Positions 56,360 through 64,000 of a stretch of 64,000 bases of DNA are shown here, one piece after another; the stretch's first letter is position 1; every line of letters begins with the position of its first letter. Below the pieces are notes generated by a model that was not told the origin of the DNA, ran no database searches, and worked only from the letters and a program-made list of their open reading frames with translations. The stretch is taken from IMG/VR virus record IMGVR_UViG_3300032308_001684, positions 31,849 to 95,848 of that record. One strand, 5' to 3'. The translations under genes were made by a program, and so were the position numbers. This stretch comes from a virus.

Positions 56360-57021
56360 TGGTTTCCTTCGGGTATTATTATCAAACTAAAAGTAATACT
56401 ATCTTTTGGTATACAGGTATTTCGACGAAACGCATGTACAGTTTCTATATTATAATAGTCATAGTGGTCTGTGTCAAGTGGTTGCTCCCACCGATACATG
56501 TTACCTATACCATTTTTATCTGTGTTGACTGAGTAGTTTGCAGGCGGCATACCTGCAAAACTAAACCAATTGGGCGACCAATCTAAATGATACGCAGTGG
56601 TCATCATTTGCCACCCCTTGGTCAGTCGAGCTCGCCATGGCCAAAATATTACGGTAAGATCCCAAACATGTTTGCCATTAGCGTCTTTTTCATTCCACAT
56701 TGTGCCATACAGCATTTCTGGTACTACTATCCGGCGGCTGATTACATTTTGTTCTGAAGTGATATCCAGTGGCAGAGGAATGGTCCAACCTACGTTGCGT
56801 AGACCTTGTAATCCTTTGCAATACCTGGAGGTATGATTGTATCTCCAACTGTCATCTCTATAGGTAGAAAGATCACCTTTGAGATCTCGATACCATTGCG
56901 GTACAAAATCTCGTATAGGCTGTGGAGGCCCACAGTCAAAGTCCTGGAGAAAACTATCTACTCGAGCTGATTCCCAAGTTAAGTTTTCTGAAACCCTGAT
57001 TTCTGCGGGCTGATCTTTCAT
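56356..57021 (-). CDS. Protein of unknown function, 221 aa
   Basis: 221 residues. CGPPQPIRDFVPQWYRDLKG, SRRIVVPEMLYGTMWNEKD and WSPNWFSFAGMPPANYSV are conserved-looking blocks of a beta-rich fold, similar to small proteins in phage and glycan loci. Function unknown. Confidence 0.6.
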   Translation of the reverse strand: MKDQPAEIRVSENLTWESARVDSFLQDFDCGPPQPIRDFVPQWYRDLKGDLSTYRDDSWRYNHTSRYCKGLQGLRNVGWTIPLPLDITSEQNVISRRIVVPEMLYGTMWNEKDANGKHVWDLTVIFWPWRARLTKGWQMMTTAYHLDWSPNWFSFAGMPPANYSVNTDKNGIGNMYRWEQPLDTDHYDYYNIETVHAFRRNTCIPKDSITFSLIIIPEGNQ

Positions 57022-57024
57022 TGG

Positions 57025-57297
57025 TTAAAACGGGCGTGGGCTTCTGTAAGGCTTACGTTCGTCACGTTTGAAGTCTGGACGATAGCCAGCAAATCTGCGG
57101 GTGTCTTCAAACCACATATTTTTAGGATCTTTTCCTGCTTCCAGCTTGCGGAACTGTTGAAACGGATAAGACTTGTTGTTGTAGAGATCTGCTGGATCAT
57201 AGCGATAGCCATAGTCCACACAGAAGTTGAGATACCGATCAAGGTCTTCCCAGACTTGGCGGCTACGAGGATTGGGTTTGAACAAGGTACGACCCAT
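57025..57297 (-). CDS. Phage protein of unknown function, 90 aa
   Basis: Basic and Tyr/Pro-rich: TLFKPNPRSRQVWEDLDRYL, YNNKSYPFQQFRKLEAGKDP and YRSPRPF. Seen as a hypothetical in T4-like phages. Confidence 0.6.
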   Translation of the reverse strand: MGRTLFKPNPRSRQVWEDLDRYLNFCVDYGYRYDPADLYNNKSYPFQQFRKLEAGKDPKNMWFEDTRRFAGYRPDFKRDERKPYRSPRPF

Positions 57298-57308
57298 GTT
57301 GATTTCCT

Positions 57309-57758
57309 TTAAATAACAATTGAAAGATTAGGACGGTGAGTATTATATTCAATGAGGCAGCCGTTCTCACCATCTTCGGCTACATCAATCCACACAGCAC
57401 GACCAGGATAGCGGTCTGCTATTTGTAGATACAGATCGTCTGCGATCATCTCGCAACTTTTCCAGTCAAGTTCTAAAACGGAACTCTCACCGTTATACAA
57501 CGACTCGAGCCATCGCTTGAACTGAATGAACTCAATGTCCCGGTCATTGTGGAACACATCGATCCACACCCGGAAATGAAAAATGTGCCTATGAGGACTA
57601 GCAAGAAACGATACATCATATTCTCCCGCGGTGCATAATGCTGGGTCTGTTGCCGCCGCTGGATATTTATGGATGCCTTCCTTGCGGAATGTTACCCAGA
57701 TCTTGCGTTCGGCACTTTGCATGATTCGGTCTATGGTTTCACGTTCACTGGCAATCAT
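57309..57758 (-). CDS. QueD-like T-fold candidate
   Basis: About 149 residues. FLASPHRHIFHFRVWIDVFH, ELDWKSCEMIADDLYLQI and RAVWIDVAEDGENGCLIEY follow the T-fold pattern of pterin enzymes: a His-rich first strand, a Ser/Cys-Glu pterin-binding helix and a final VxE strand. Active-site residues of QueD are not all present. Unassigned. Confidence 0.55.
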   Translation of the reverse strand: MIASERETIDRIMQSAERKIWVTFRKEGIHKYPAAATDPALCTAGEYDVSFLASPHRHIFHFRVWIDVFHNDRDIEFIQFKRWLESLYNGESSVLELDWKSCEMIADDLYLQIADRYPGRAVWIDVAEDGENGCLIEYNTHRPNLSIVI

Positions 57759-57982
57759 TCTGCGTTCCTCATTTCGTTGATCCACTCATCTACACGAGTT
57801 TCGGCTTCGTCTTGACTCATAGCCGGTACTGTGATACAATATGGTGTACCCAGTCTATGACTGACATCATAGCGTATGGTTCCATTTAGGATCATATCGT
57901 TTTCATCACGCAACACAGTAAACTCCTGCAAGTTTTGAGCACGATAAATTGCTTGTTCTGCTATTTCTTTAACACTGTTCAT
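57755..57982 (-). CDS. Phage protein of unknown function, 75 aa
   Basis: Helical (MNSVKEIAEQAIYRAQNLQE) and a strand pair (TIRYDVSHRLGTPYCITV). Overlaps both neighbours. Unrecognised. Confidence 0.6.
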   Translation of the reverse strand: MNSVKEIAEQAIYRAQNLQEFTVLRDENDMILNGTIRYDVSHRLGTPYCITVPAMSQDEAETRVDEWINEMRNAE

Positions 57983-58494
57983 TTAGAGTCCTCAGTTGGA
58001 AAAGGCCAATCGGTTGATAGAGTCAATGGTGTGGGTGCTACATTTTCTTCTATAATTTCATTATATGCTTCTTCGTTAACAAGGTCAATCTTTATAGGAC
58101 CTAAAACGGCAACATGCTCATCTTCAATTTCCCAGTTGTGGTCGCCGTCATACAACCAAGCAGTACCGCAACGACCGTCTTCGTCTTCTTGTTCCCAACG
58201 CAAGATGGCTTCAATTTGTTCTTTTTCTTCTTCAGTGAAGCCGTCACTGAAGTTTACATACACAGCACACAAGTCATCCAATTCGCAACCCCAGCCAATG
58301 CCCGGCCGACAATGTACACGATCCATTTCCATATCCATCACAGGTTCGTCTAGTTCGCGGAATGCTTGCCCCCAACGCCATGTTTCCGTGACATCAAATC
58401 CACGGATGCTACCGTCGGGCATGCGTTCAAACACATCAACAAAATATTCCATTGACTTCTTTTCCAAGGGTGTAATGCGATATAGTTGTGCCAT
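57979..58494 (-). CDS. Conserved phage protein, 171 aa
   Basis: From ATG 58494. GFDVTETWRWGQAFRELDEPV, HCRPGIGWGCELDDLCAVYV and an acidic helix EEEKEQIEAILRWEQEDEDG. Widespread as a T4-like hypothetical; acidic and probably cytoplasmic. Confidence 0.66.
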   Translation of the reverse strand: MAQLYRITPLEKKSMEYFVDVFERMPDGSIRGFDVTETWRWGQAFRELDEPVMDMEMDRVHCRPGIGWGCELDDLCAVYVNFSDGFTEEEKEQIEAILRWEQEDEDGRCGTAWLYDGDHNWEIEDEHVAVLGPIKIDLVNEEAYNEIIEENVAPTPLTLSTDWPFPTEDSK

Positions 58495-58495
58495 T

Positions 58496-59008
58496 TTACA
58501 GTATCTCGTCTTGAGTGTATTTAGACCAGTCAGTGAACGCTGAACGTTTTTGTAACGCATGCAGACTATGGCACCACACTCCAGGATTGGTGGCTTTGAA
58601 ATCCTTGTCATCAATCTTGAGTGTGGCATTGTAACCAAACTGTTGTATGTAAGGTAGTTTGACACTGATCATTGGAATAAAGTTATGGTATTCGACCAAC
58701 ATACTTTCCAACAGGCCTTCTGCTTGATTGACGTCAATGTCCAGAGTGCAAAGACAGTCAGCATCCAAACACGGGCGAATCATACCTTCCCACGTTCTCC
58801 AACCTTCGCCGTCATTGGTGTCTAGCTTTGGAAAACTCTGGTTGGCTCCAAAATAAATATGTGTACATGAGTTGGCCAGTGCCATGTCCATCACAGTGTC
58901 GGCATCATGTACTCCCACCACAAACAAAGTTTTTTGTCCATACGCAGGAGAATGTTCAACTTCTGTGCCCACAAAGAAGTTTACTGTTTCGTGTCCAGGT
59001 CTATCCAT
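58496..59008 (-). CDS. Conserved phage protein, 170 aa
   Basis: 170 residues: FFVGTEVEHSPAYGQKTLFV, ALANSCTHIYFGANQSFPK, CLDADCLCTLDIDV, and MISVKLPYIQQFGYNATLKI. Located just after DpdA in transcription order and often seen near it in phages (inference). Function unknown. Confidence 0.66.
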   Translation of the reverse strand: MDRPGHETVNFFVGTEVEHSPAYGQKTLFVVGVHDADTVMDMALANSCTHIYFGANQSFPKLDTNDGEGWRTWEGMIRPCLDADCLCTLDIDVNQAEGLLESMLVEYHNFIPMISVKLPYIQQFGYNATLKIDDKDFKATNPGVWCHSLHALQKRSAFTDWSKYTQDEIL

Positions 59009-59016
59009 TTTTATTC

Positions 59017-60552
59017 CTATGCGGTTTGAGTTTCCAGTGCATCCAACAAGGTTTCGTCAAATTCTTCTGCAACAATTTCTTCATCACCTACATCAAACAA
59101 ATTGTTGTATTGAGTGTGTGCATTGGTAGTTTTTTTACCAGTGAATCCTCGGGTACCAATGATCTGATCCCAAAACTTTGTGTTGCTGTCAATGATAGCC
59201 AAACTCTTTGCTCGATCCTGTTGTTTAAAAATAGTGTCAACTAAGTCTCTAAAGTATACACGATCAAAGGTTTCTTGTACAAGCATTCCGGGCACTAATC
59301 CTTGATCATATCTCCGATTTGCCTCTTGTACTGCCCGAATATGGTGCCAAACATTGTGACCCATCATTAGAGCATAGGAAAAAGAGTCCCAAGAGGTCTT
59401 TCCTTCTTTGCCAATCTTGTTCAAATCACCGGGTTTGTAAATGCACACATCCTTGATCAGCATTCTAGAAGAGATTGGCGAATCTTCAAATATGTCGTGT
59501 ATATGATCCTGTAGTACAGCATCACGGAATGTGCGAGTGTCTGTGGCATACTTTTTATTGTCTGCTGTGGGGCTCATCATGTAACTCCACTTGCCACGAT
59601 CCTCAGTTCTCAATTGAGTATAGATTTGTCCATTGGCAGTGGCTAGGAACGGTGACGCACAGTCAAACGAAATAGTAAAATTGGCATTGTGATAGTGTCG
59701 TATAGCACGTTGCACATCAGTGAGCAAACAGGCCCACTCTAGTTTTGATGTGCCCAGGAAGTGCATCCAATCATGCACACCTTTCTCTAATAGCCCATCA
59801 TGAATCAAGTGCACCAGGCGACGTAGCACCAGATGTACATCACACATGTTCTGTCCACCCATGCCCCAGCCATTGAAGTGACGATCTGGATATTTGTTAG
59901 GGTCTGAATAGTGTTTCATCAAGTCATACCAATGGTCAGCTTCGGCATGATTACCACCTTGCAGTACGTTTAGTATTTTGGTATCACCATAACGATTGGC
60001 AATCCAAAACTCGTTGTTGTATTGTGTGGCACTGACTGCATCTTCGTAGCTATGAATGCCCGATGCCTTGGCTGCCACTGGATCTCGAAACGTCCATGTG
60101 GGTATGTCCATGGTCATACCGTGTGTGGCAATGCCCATCTGCCATTTGAGAACTTTTTCTCTTTGCTGTTCAGATTTTTTATCTGTGGGATCTGCCCAAC
60201 GTCCAGGCCATACACCCTTGGCAATCTGGAATCCACCTGAGTCTGCCAGCATGATGGTGTTGGGGTCTCTATTACGAACCATGTCTTCTTTGGCATCAAA
60301 CTTGTTTAAATCCAAGTTGGCATGTCCTGCAGAGTACAGACTCCAGCGGTAAGGAAACAACGACTTGGTAGAATTCAACCAATTCATACCTTCCATGTCG
60401 CCAATGCCCGACGGAAGTCGTCCTGCGTCAAGTCCTACGTTGTGTCGTTCGCGACCAATGTATCCAGCGTAGAAACTGCTGATGGCTGGAAGAAACACAG
60501 CATAGTCGCTTTGTTGTGCTGTTAAATTGTCTTGTACTAGTTCTCGGTCCAT
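59017..60552 (-). CDS. dpdA: DNA-guanine transglycosylase-like (DpdA)
   Basis: 511 residues. MLADSGGFQIAKG has the Asp of the TGT base-binding site, WGMGGQN and MHFLGTSK follow, and TISFDCASPFL fits the nucleophile Asp strand of TGT (FDC...P). This is the DpdA branch that inserts 7-deazaguanines into DNA. It overlaps the 212-aa gene. With FolE, QueD and QueE it gives a modified-G route; QueC was not found. Confidence 0.85.
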   Translation of the reverse strand: MDRELVQDNLTAQQSDYAVFLPAISSFYAGYIGRERHNVGLDAGRLPSGIGDMEGMNWLNSTKSLFPYRWSLYSAGHANLDLNKFDAKEDMVRNRDPNTIMLADSGGFQIAKGVWPGRWADPTDKKSEQQREKVLKWQMGIATHGMTMDIPTWTFRDPVAAKASGIHSYEDAVSATQYNNEFWIANRYGDTKILNVLQGGNHAEADHWYDLMKHYSDPNKYPDRHFNGWGMGGQNMCDVHLVLRRLVHLIHDGLLEKGVHDWMHFLGTSKLEWACLLTDVQRAIRHYHNANFTISFDCASPFLATANGQIYTQLRTEDRGKWSYMMSPTADNKKYATDTRTFRDAVLQDHIHDIFEDSPISSRMLIKDVCIYKPGDLNKIGKEGKTSWDSFSYALMMGHNVWHHIRAVQEANRRYDQGLVPGMLVQETFDRVYFRDLVDTIFKQQDRAKSLAIIDSNTKFWDQIIGTRGFTGKKTTNAHTQYNNLFDVGDEEIVAEEFDETLLDALETQTA

Positions 60553-61175
60553 TTATGATTCTTTGCTCGTGTTATCAATCTGTATCCACCGTTGTCTATG
60601 GGAGCCCATACAAAGAAATCATCATGTATTTCTTGAGTAGTTGGTGGTCTTTTGTCTTCAGTTTGTATGCTCCAGTCAGGAAAGATATGAAATCTATGGT
60701 TGGGTATTTCTACCAATTTGTCCACGCCCAACGGTCCGTAATGTATGCATTTTCCCCAGGCACTTCCAAGTATGATCCAATCCTGTATTTCTGGCCAATA
60801 ATAATGTCCTTGATGTATGAATGTTTCTCTTCTACTTAGATGCACAGTGGTGTGGTCAAACAATTTTTCATGCACCAGCTGATTGCTACGACAACTTCCG
60901 GCACTTTTAATCAAATCAAGCATGACATTGTCATTGACCTGAGAACTGATGGTGTCGGCTGCCCAATGATAGTTCTTTAGTGTATTGTACACACTCTTGT
61001 CAGCATAGTCAATCACTAAATCGGTTGTGCAATTTACCACGCCAGCAATGGAATACTGAGACAACTGTGCAAGAGCATTTTCGTAAAATTCGTTGTTGAC
61101 ATTGTCTTGCCAAATGTCAATACAAAGTACCCCCCAATGGGGAGGTGCAGTGTATCTTACAACGTCTCTGATCAC
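60537..61175 (-). CDS. Protein of unknown function, 212 aa
   Basis: 212 residues, Trp-rich: HWGVLCIDIWQDNVNNEFYE, SIAGVVNCTTDLVIDYADKS, WIILGSAWGKCIHYGPLG, and FHIFPDWSIQ. An alpha/beta hydrolase-of-small-molecule look, possibly isochorismatase-like in shape, without a clear triad. Unknown. Confidence 0.6.
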   Translation of the reverse strand: MIRDVVRYTAPPHWGVLCIDIWQDNVNNEFYENALAQLSQYSIAGVVNCTTDLVIDYADKSVYNTLKNYHWAADTISSQVNDNVMLDLIKSAGSCRSNQLVHEKLFDHTTVHLSRRETFIHQGHYYWPEIQDWIILGSAWGKCIHYGPLGVDKLVEIPNHRFHIFPDWSIQTEDKRPPTTQEIHDDFFVWAPIDNGGYRLITRAKNHKWTEN

Positions 61176-61903
61176 TTGGTCAGGGCTGGCAAAATGTATT
61201 CATATACAGCTATGCCAGAATCCACTGTAATCTTAGCGGCTCCATCATCACTGATGCGAACAGTTTTGTCCCCAGTTAGATTCATAATAGCAATAAACTG
61301 CGACACTGGCCACAACCATGAACGTGAAAGTTTACCTGTTGTGCCTGGGTGAAACACAAAGTTACCGGCATGAGTTGAATGATCACCAAAATAAAACTTG
61401 AGATCACCATTTTCAGTTTTGGCCATAAAGTTAGGTTCTTCAGCATTGGCCTGCGCCTGCATCTTGAGGCGTTGAATGGCAGCCACTGTGGGTTCAAATT
61501 CCACGTGCCATGTCAGCGGTTTCATCTTGGCAGTCTTGAGTTTGTCGTTGACAATTTCAGACACCATGAAACGATAATCATTTTTAAAGTCGCCAGTTTT
61601 GTTTTCAAAGTGCAATCCTACTGGCGAGTCAACTCCGTTGCGATTTTGACTAGTCACAGTAATCTGTGCATCTTCTTTGTATTCCTGTAGGTTCAGCAAG
61701 ATTTTCAACTTGCTCAAGTTTGGCATGCCAAATGTGCCAATGAATTCTGCCACAGGGGTAGCAAACTTTGCCTGTAATACCACGCTTTTGTTTTCGGCCA
61801 AGCCGTCCACTGTGGTCTCTTTGTCTGTGCCTGTTACCTTGATCAAGTCAATGCAACCAAGGTCGTAACTGTGTTCTACTAAATCCAGTAAATAATCTCT
61901 CAT
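61172..61903 (-). CDS. DNA polymerase sliding clamp (gp45-like)
   Basis: 243 residues from ATG 61903 after GGAG. KFATPVAEFIGTFGMPNLSKL, LNLQEYKEDAQITV, VGLHFENKTGDFKNDYRFMV and KLSRSWLWPVSQFIAIMNLTG are the gp45 blocks. Forms a trimeric ring holding the polymerase. ATG 61915 has no ribosome site. The polymerase ends QSLFDFE, a clamp-binding tail. Confidence 0.9.
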   Translation of the reverse strand: MRDYLLDLVEHSYDLGCIDLIKVTGTDKETTVDGLAENKSVVLQAKFATPVAEFIGTFGMPNLSKLKILLNLQEYKEDAQITVTSQNRNGVDSPVGLHFENKTGDFKNDYRFMVSEIVNDKLKTAKMKPLTWHVEFEPTVAAIQRLKMQAQANAEEPNFMAKTENGDLKFYFGDHSTHAGNFVFHPGTTGKLSRSWLWPVSQFIAIMNLTGDKTVRISDDGAAKITVDSGIAVYEYILPALTK

Positions 61904-61915
61904 CGTTTTCTCCAT

Positions 61916-62860
61916 TTAAATGTTTTGTATTCTGCCCAATGCTTGCCCGCCACGCAAACTGGTTCTTGTTCCTGGTCTCTGTATCTCTAACCAACTCACG
62001 TTGTTTTCAAGATCAAAACTAGCGGCTACTTTAAATCCCATACGTTCGCACATGGCTTTGATTTCTCGGCCCGGTGTATAACAATAATAGGAATTCTCAA
62101 AATTGTCAACCCCAATTGGGTAATCGCAATTATTATAGGTAAAAATTGCCACACCCCCGGGTCTCAGCAAGTTAAAAATTTCTTCAAGATAGCGTTTTAT
62201 AAGTTCCAGTGGCCTAAAGTTAAAAAAATCCACTGCTACCACAATACCAAACTGCATGGCCGGCAACTGATGCAGTATTCGCTTGTCTGTTTCGTTCACC
62301 GAATAATATCGTAACCGTTGTTGATACTCAGGTGTCCATTTTTGTTTGACATATTTAAACATGTCCCGGTGTGTGTCAACAAGGTACAATGGATCACATG
62401 CTACCAAACTATCAGTTATTTCTCCGTGGCATGGTCTTATTTCCAAGGCAGGCCATTTCCAACTAGAGTGCATGAGCACTCGACTATTGAAGAATTCTCG
62501 AGTGTCTTCTTGGTACAACAATTTTTTAAAATTGTGTCGATCCAGTACATAGTCAGCTGGATCATTGAGACCTTCTTGATAAATGGTTCGACTTTTTTCG
62601 TAGTAAGGAGATTCTATGCCAGTTACAAATTCTTGTAGACGTTGTTTGAATGTCACAAGATCTGTGTTGATTTCTTGCAATTTTTCGAGCACTAATTCTT
62701 TGTTGACATCAATCTTGTGTTTGAGATTGTCAAAATCTATGTTTTGAATATTCAGATCAGTGCTGACATGCGTGAGCAAGGTCTCGATTTCGTCATGTAC
62801 ATGGTTCACAGTCAGGCCGTCGACCATGTGCTTATAAGTGATCAGTCTACTGAGTTTCAT
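61916..62860 (-). CDS. SAM-methyltransferase-like phage protein
   Basis: 314 residues. An N-terminal coiled-coil-like part (LVLEKLQEINTDLVTFKQRLQ) leads into ACDPLYLVDTHRDMFKYVK, FGIVVAVDFFNFRPLELI and LLRPGGVAIFTYNNCD, which fit a class I methyltransferase core, though the motif I glycines are poor. Overlaps the polymerase by four bases. Substrate unknown. Confidence 0.65.
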   Translation of the reverse strand: MKLSRLITYKHMVDGLTVNHVHDEIETLLTHVSTDLNIQNIDFDNLKHKIDVNKELVLEKLQEINTDLVTFKQRLQEFVTGIESPYYEKSRTIYQEGLNDPADYVLDRHNFKKLLYQEDTREFFNSRVLMHSSWKWPALEIRPCHGEITDSLVACDPLYLVDTHRDMFKYVKQKWTPEYQQRLRYYSVNETDKRILHQLPAMQFGIVVAVDFFNFRPLELIKRYLEEIFNLLRPGGVAIFTYNNCDYPIGVDNFENSYYCYTPGREIKAMCERMGFKVAASFDLENNVSWLEIQRPGTRTSLRGGQALGRIQNI

Positions 62861-64000
62861 TCGAAATCAAACAGTGATTGAAACGTGTTGGCAGTGTTGG
62901 TAGCTGATTTTAAGTCCCAAGACAGCACTCCCAGCAAGTTATCTATTTTTTGATCCACCACAGTGGCTTCCATTTCTGCATCATCAAACGGCAATTCCTT
63001 GAACCATTGAGGTAGATGCATTTCATCTGTGGGATACCCAATTGATGTCCATCCCAGTGCATTGGGCTTGAGTTTGCAAACAATGGTTTTCATGCCATCG
63101 ACCACTTGCATGGAATAGTTGTCTGCGTTCATTCTTCGCAGATTGTTCCAGTTCAGTGCGGCTCGCACATGCCCGGGCATGTTGGCTTTGCCCTCTCGTT
63201 CTTCCTTCTTTTGATACGTGGTCAAGTTGTTGACACGCTTGGGACTACCTTTCTCCCAACCTGGCCTCTCTGTAAATTCGTACTTGAACTTTCTAATGAT
63301 TTCAACAATTTCTTCTTTATCTGCACCATTGAGCACACGTTCCAGCAAGTTCCACAAAAAGTCTTGAATAACCTTGGGTGTATCTGAACGTTTGAGATCC
63401 AGGCCCATGGCCTTGATGGATCCTGTTTTGCCGTCAACGTCTTTGCGTTTGCCTTCTTTGTCATAGATGTTTACTGCGTAGCGTTTTTTGGTAATGAACA
63501 AACTGCGTCCAGCCACCAACTCTCGACCACCTTTGATAATCTCGCCCATTTCTCTAGGACAATGAAATGCTCGTTCCATGAATCCTGGAAAACTTTGATT
63601 GACCTGGTCAGCAATGCTGTCATACAGTTGAACACATATTTCTTTGGACCACTCCATGCGTCCTTCTTCTACTTCTTTCTTTAGTACTGGCCAGGCCGAA
63701 AAGTAAACAGAGTCTGTGTCACCGTAGATAATGGCATCGCCCACATGGTCATACTTGCCAGTGATGCATTCGTTGACAAATGCATCCATATGGAAAGCAA
63801 TGGCTCGACCTGTGAGTGTGGTTGACTGTCCGATACGCTTGTCAAAGAATCTGCAACCAGGATTCAAAATAGCACCATACAAGCTGTTCAAGTTAATTTT
63901 CTTGACCAGTTGTCGCTTGTCCCAGAACTCCTGATCTTGCTTAGTAGTAGCTTCCTTCAAATTGGCCTGTAGTTCCTTGCGCTCTCTATACCATCGATCC
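62857..64000 (-). CDS. Family B DNA polymerase (C-terminal part)
   Basis: The frame is open to the right edge, so the N-terminus is missing. KKINLNSLYGA is motif B, IYGDTDSVYFS motif C with the catalytic Asp pair, ITKKRYAV the KKRY motif, and QSLFDFE at the end a clamp-binding peptide. Replicates the phage genome with the gp45-like clamp and RNase H of this window. Confidence 0.95.
   Translation of the reverse strand, partial: DRWYRERKELQANLKEATTKQDQEFWDKRQLVKKINLNSLYGAILNPGCRFFDKRIGQSTTLTGRAIAFHMDAFVNECITGKYDHVGDAIIYGDTDSVYFSAWPVLKKEVEEGRMEWSKEICVQLYDSIADQVNQSFPGFMERAFHCPREMGEIIKGGRELVAGRSLFITKKRYAVNIYDKEGKRKDVDGKTGSIKAMGLDLKRSDTPKVIQDFLWNLLERVLNGADKEEIVEIIRKFKYEFTERPGWEKGSPKRVNNLTTYQKKEEREGKANMPGHVRAALNWNNLRRMNADNYSMQVVDGMKTIVCKLKPNALGWTSIGYPTDEMHLPQWFKELPFDDAEMEATVVDQKIDNLLGVLSWDLKSATNTANTFQSLFDFE

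Noticed and set aside
1-64000. Bacterial chromosome or prophage island
   Set aside because: Polymerase, clamp, RNase H and dense small phage ORFs run through the window; no integrase, rRNA or housekeeping operons are visible.
1-64000. CRISPR array or insertion sequence
   Set aside because: No regularly spaced repeats and no transposase with terminal repeats were seen.

Overview
The window looks like the genome interior of a large tailed phage (T4-like replication genes, jumbo-phage style accessory load). It carries a family B DNA polymerase (cut by the right edge), a gp45-type sliding clamp, a T4-type RNase H/5' exonuclease, dozens of small overlapping ORFs, a MoxR ATPase with a metallopeptidase partner, 28 tRNA genes and a tmRNA, and no rRNA, ribosomal-protein or core metabolic operons. 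No virion structural gene is seen. Almost everything is read from the minus strand; only two genes (13343-14242 and 34395-35378, both probably glycosyltransferase-like) are on the plus strand. The general porin, the Bug/TctC binding proteins and the tmRNA form point to a Burkholderiales (betaproteobacterial) host; that host call is an inference.

Layout, left to right. 1-2700: metallopeptidase/MoxR pair and small phage ORFs. 2750-8400: a promoter-to-terminator operon of porin, TctA, TctC, 2OG-Fe(II) oxygenase and a PP-loop ATPase. 8400-12100: a second oxygenase, small ORFs, tRNA-Thr, metallophosphatase, GNAT-like protein and an RNA polymerase omega subunit (RpoZ). 12090-18350: an RNA island with 26 further tRNAs, a circularly permuted two-piece tmRNA (tag ANDEVYALAA) and several structured, non-coding stretches. 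18530-25400: a possible small RNA unit, then a second long operon of AhpC, AhpD, HldE adenylyltransferase and kinase, cupin, HldD, a second PP-loop ATPase, a second TctC and a DctP-like protein without signal peptide. 25450-36700: small phage ORFs, a GT4 glycosyltransferase/LpxH-like pair, tRNA-Ile2, and a dense run of very small overlapping genes.

36700-64000: RNase H, SGNH-like proteins, nucleotidyltransferase, QueE, a MBD4-like DNA glycosylase, phosphoribosyltransferase, a glycan cluster (FkbM, SDR epimerases, GT2 enzymes, methyltransferase), QueD, HIT protein, a large exported FG-GAP lipoprotein, a PD-(D/E)XK-like protein, FolE, a short DegT-type aminotransferase, radical SAM, GalE, glycosyltransferase, a DpdA-like DNA transglycosylase, clamp and polymerase.

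How it may work together: FolE, QueD, QueE and DpdA are most of a route to 7-deazaguanine in phage DNA. The tRNA set covers all 20 amino acids and, with tmRNA and RpoZ, suggests strong control of host translation and transcription. Two operons, each pairing a TctC solute-binding protein with a paralogous PP-loop ATPase, suggest uptake of a carboxylate linked to an unknown ATP-dependent reaction. At least fifteen near-identical sigma70-type promoters (TTGACC AGAAAT, 17-18 bases, TATAAT) are visible in front of the operons.
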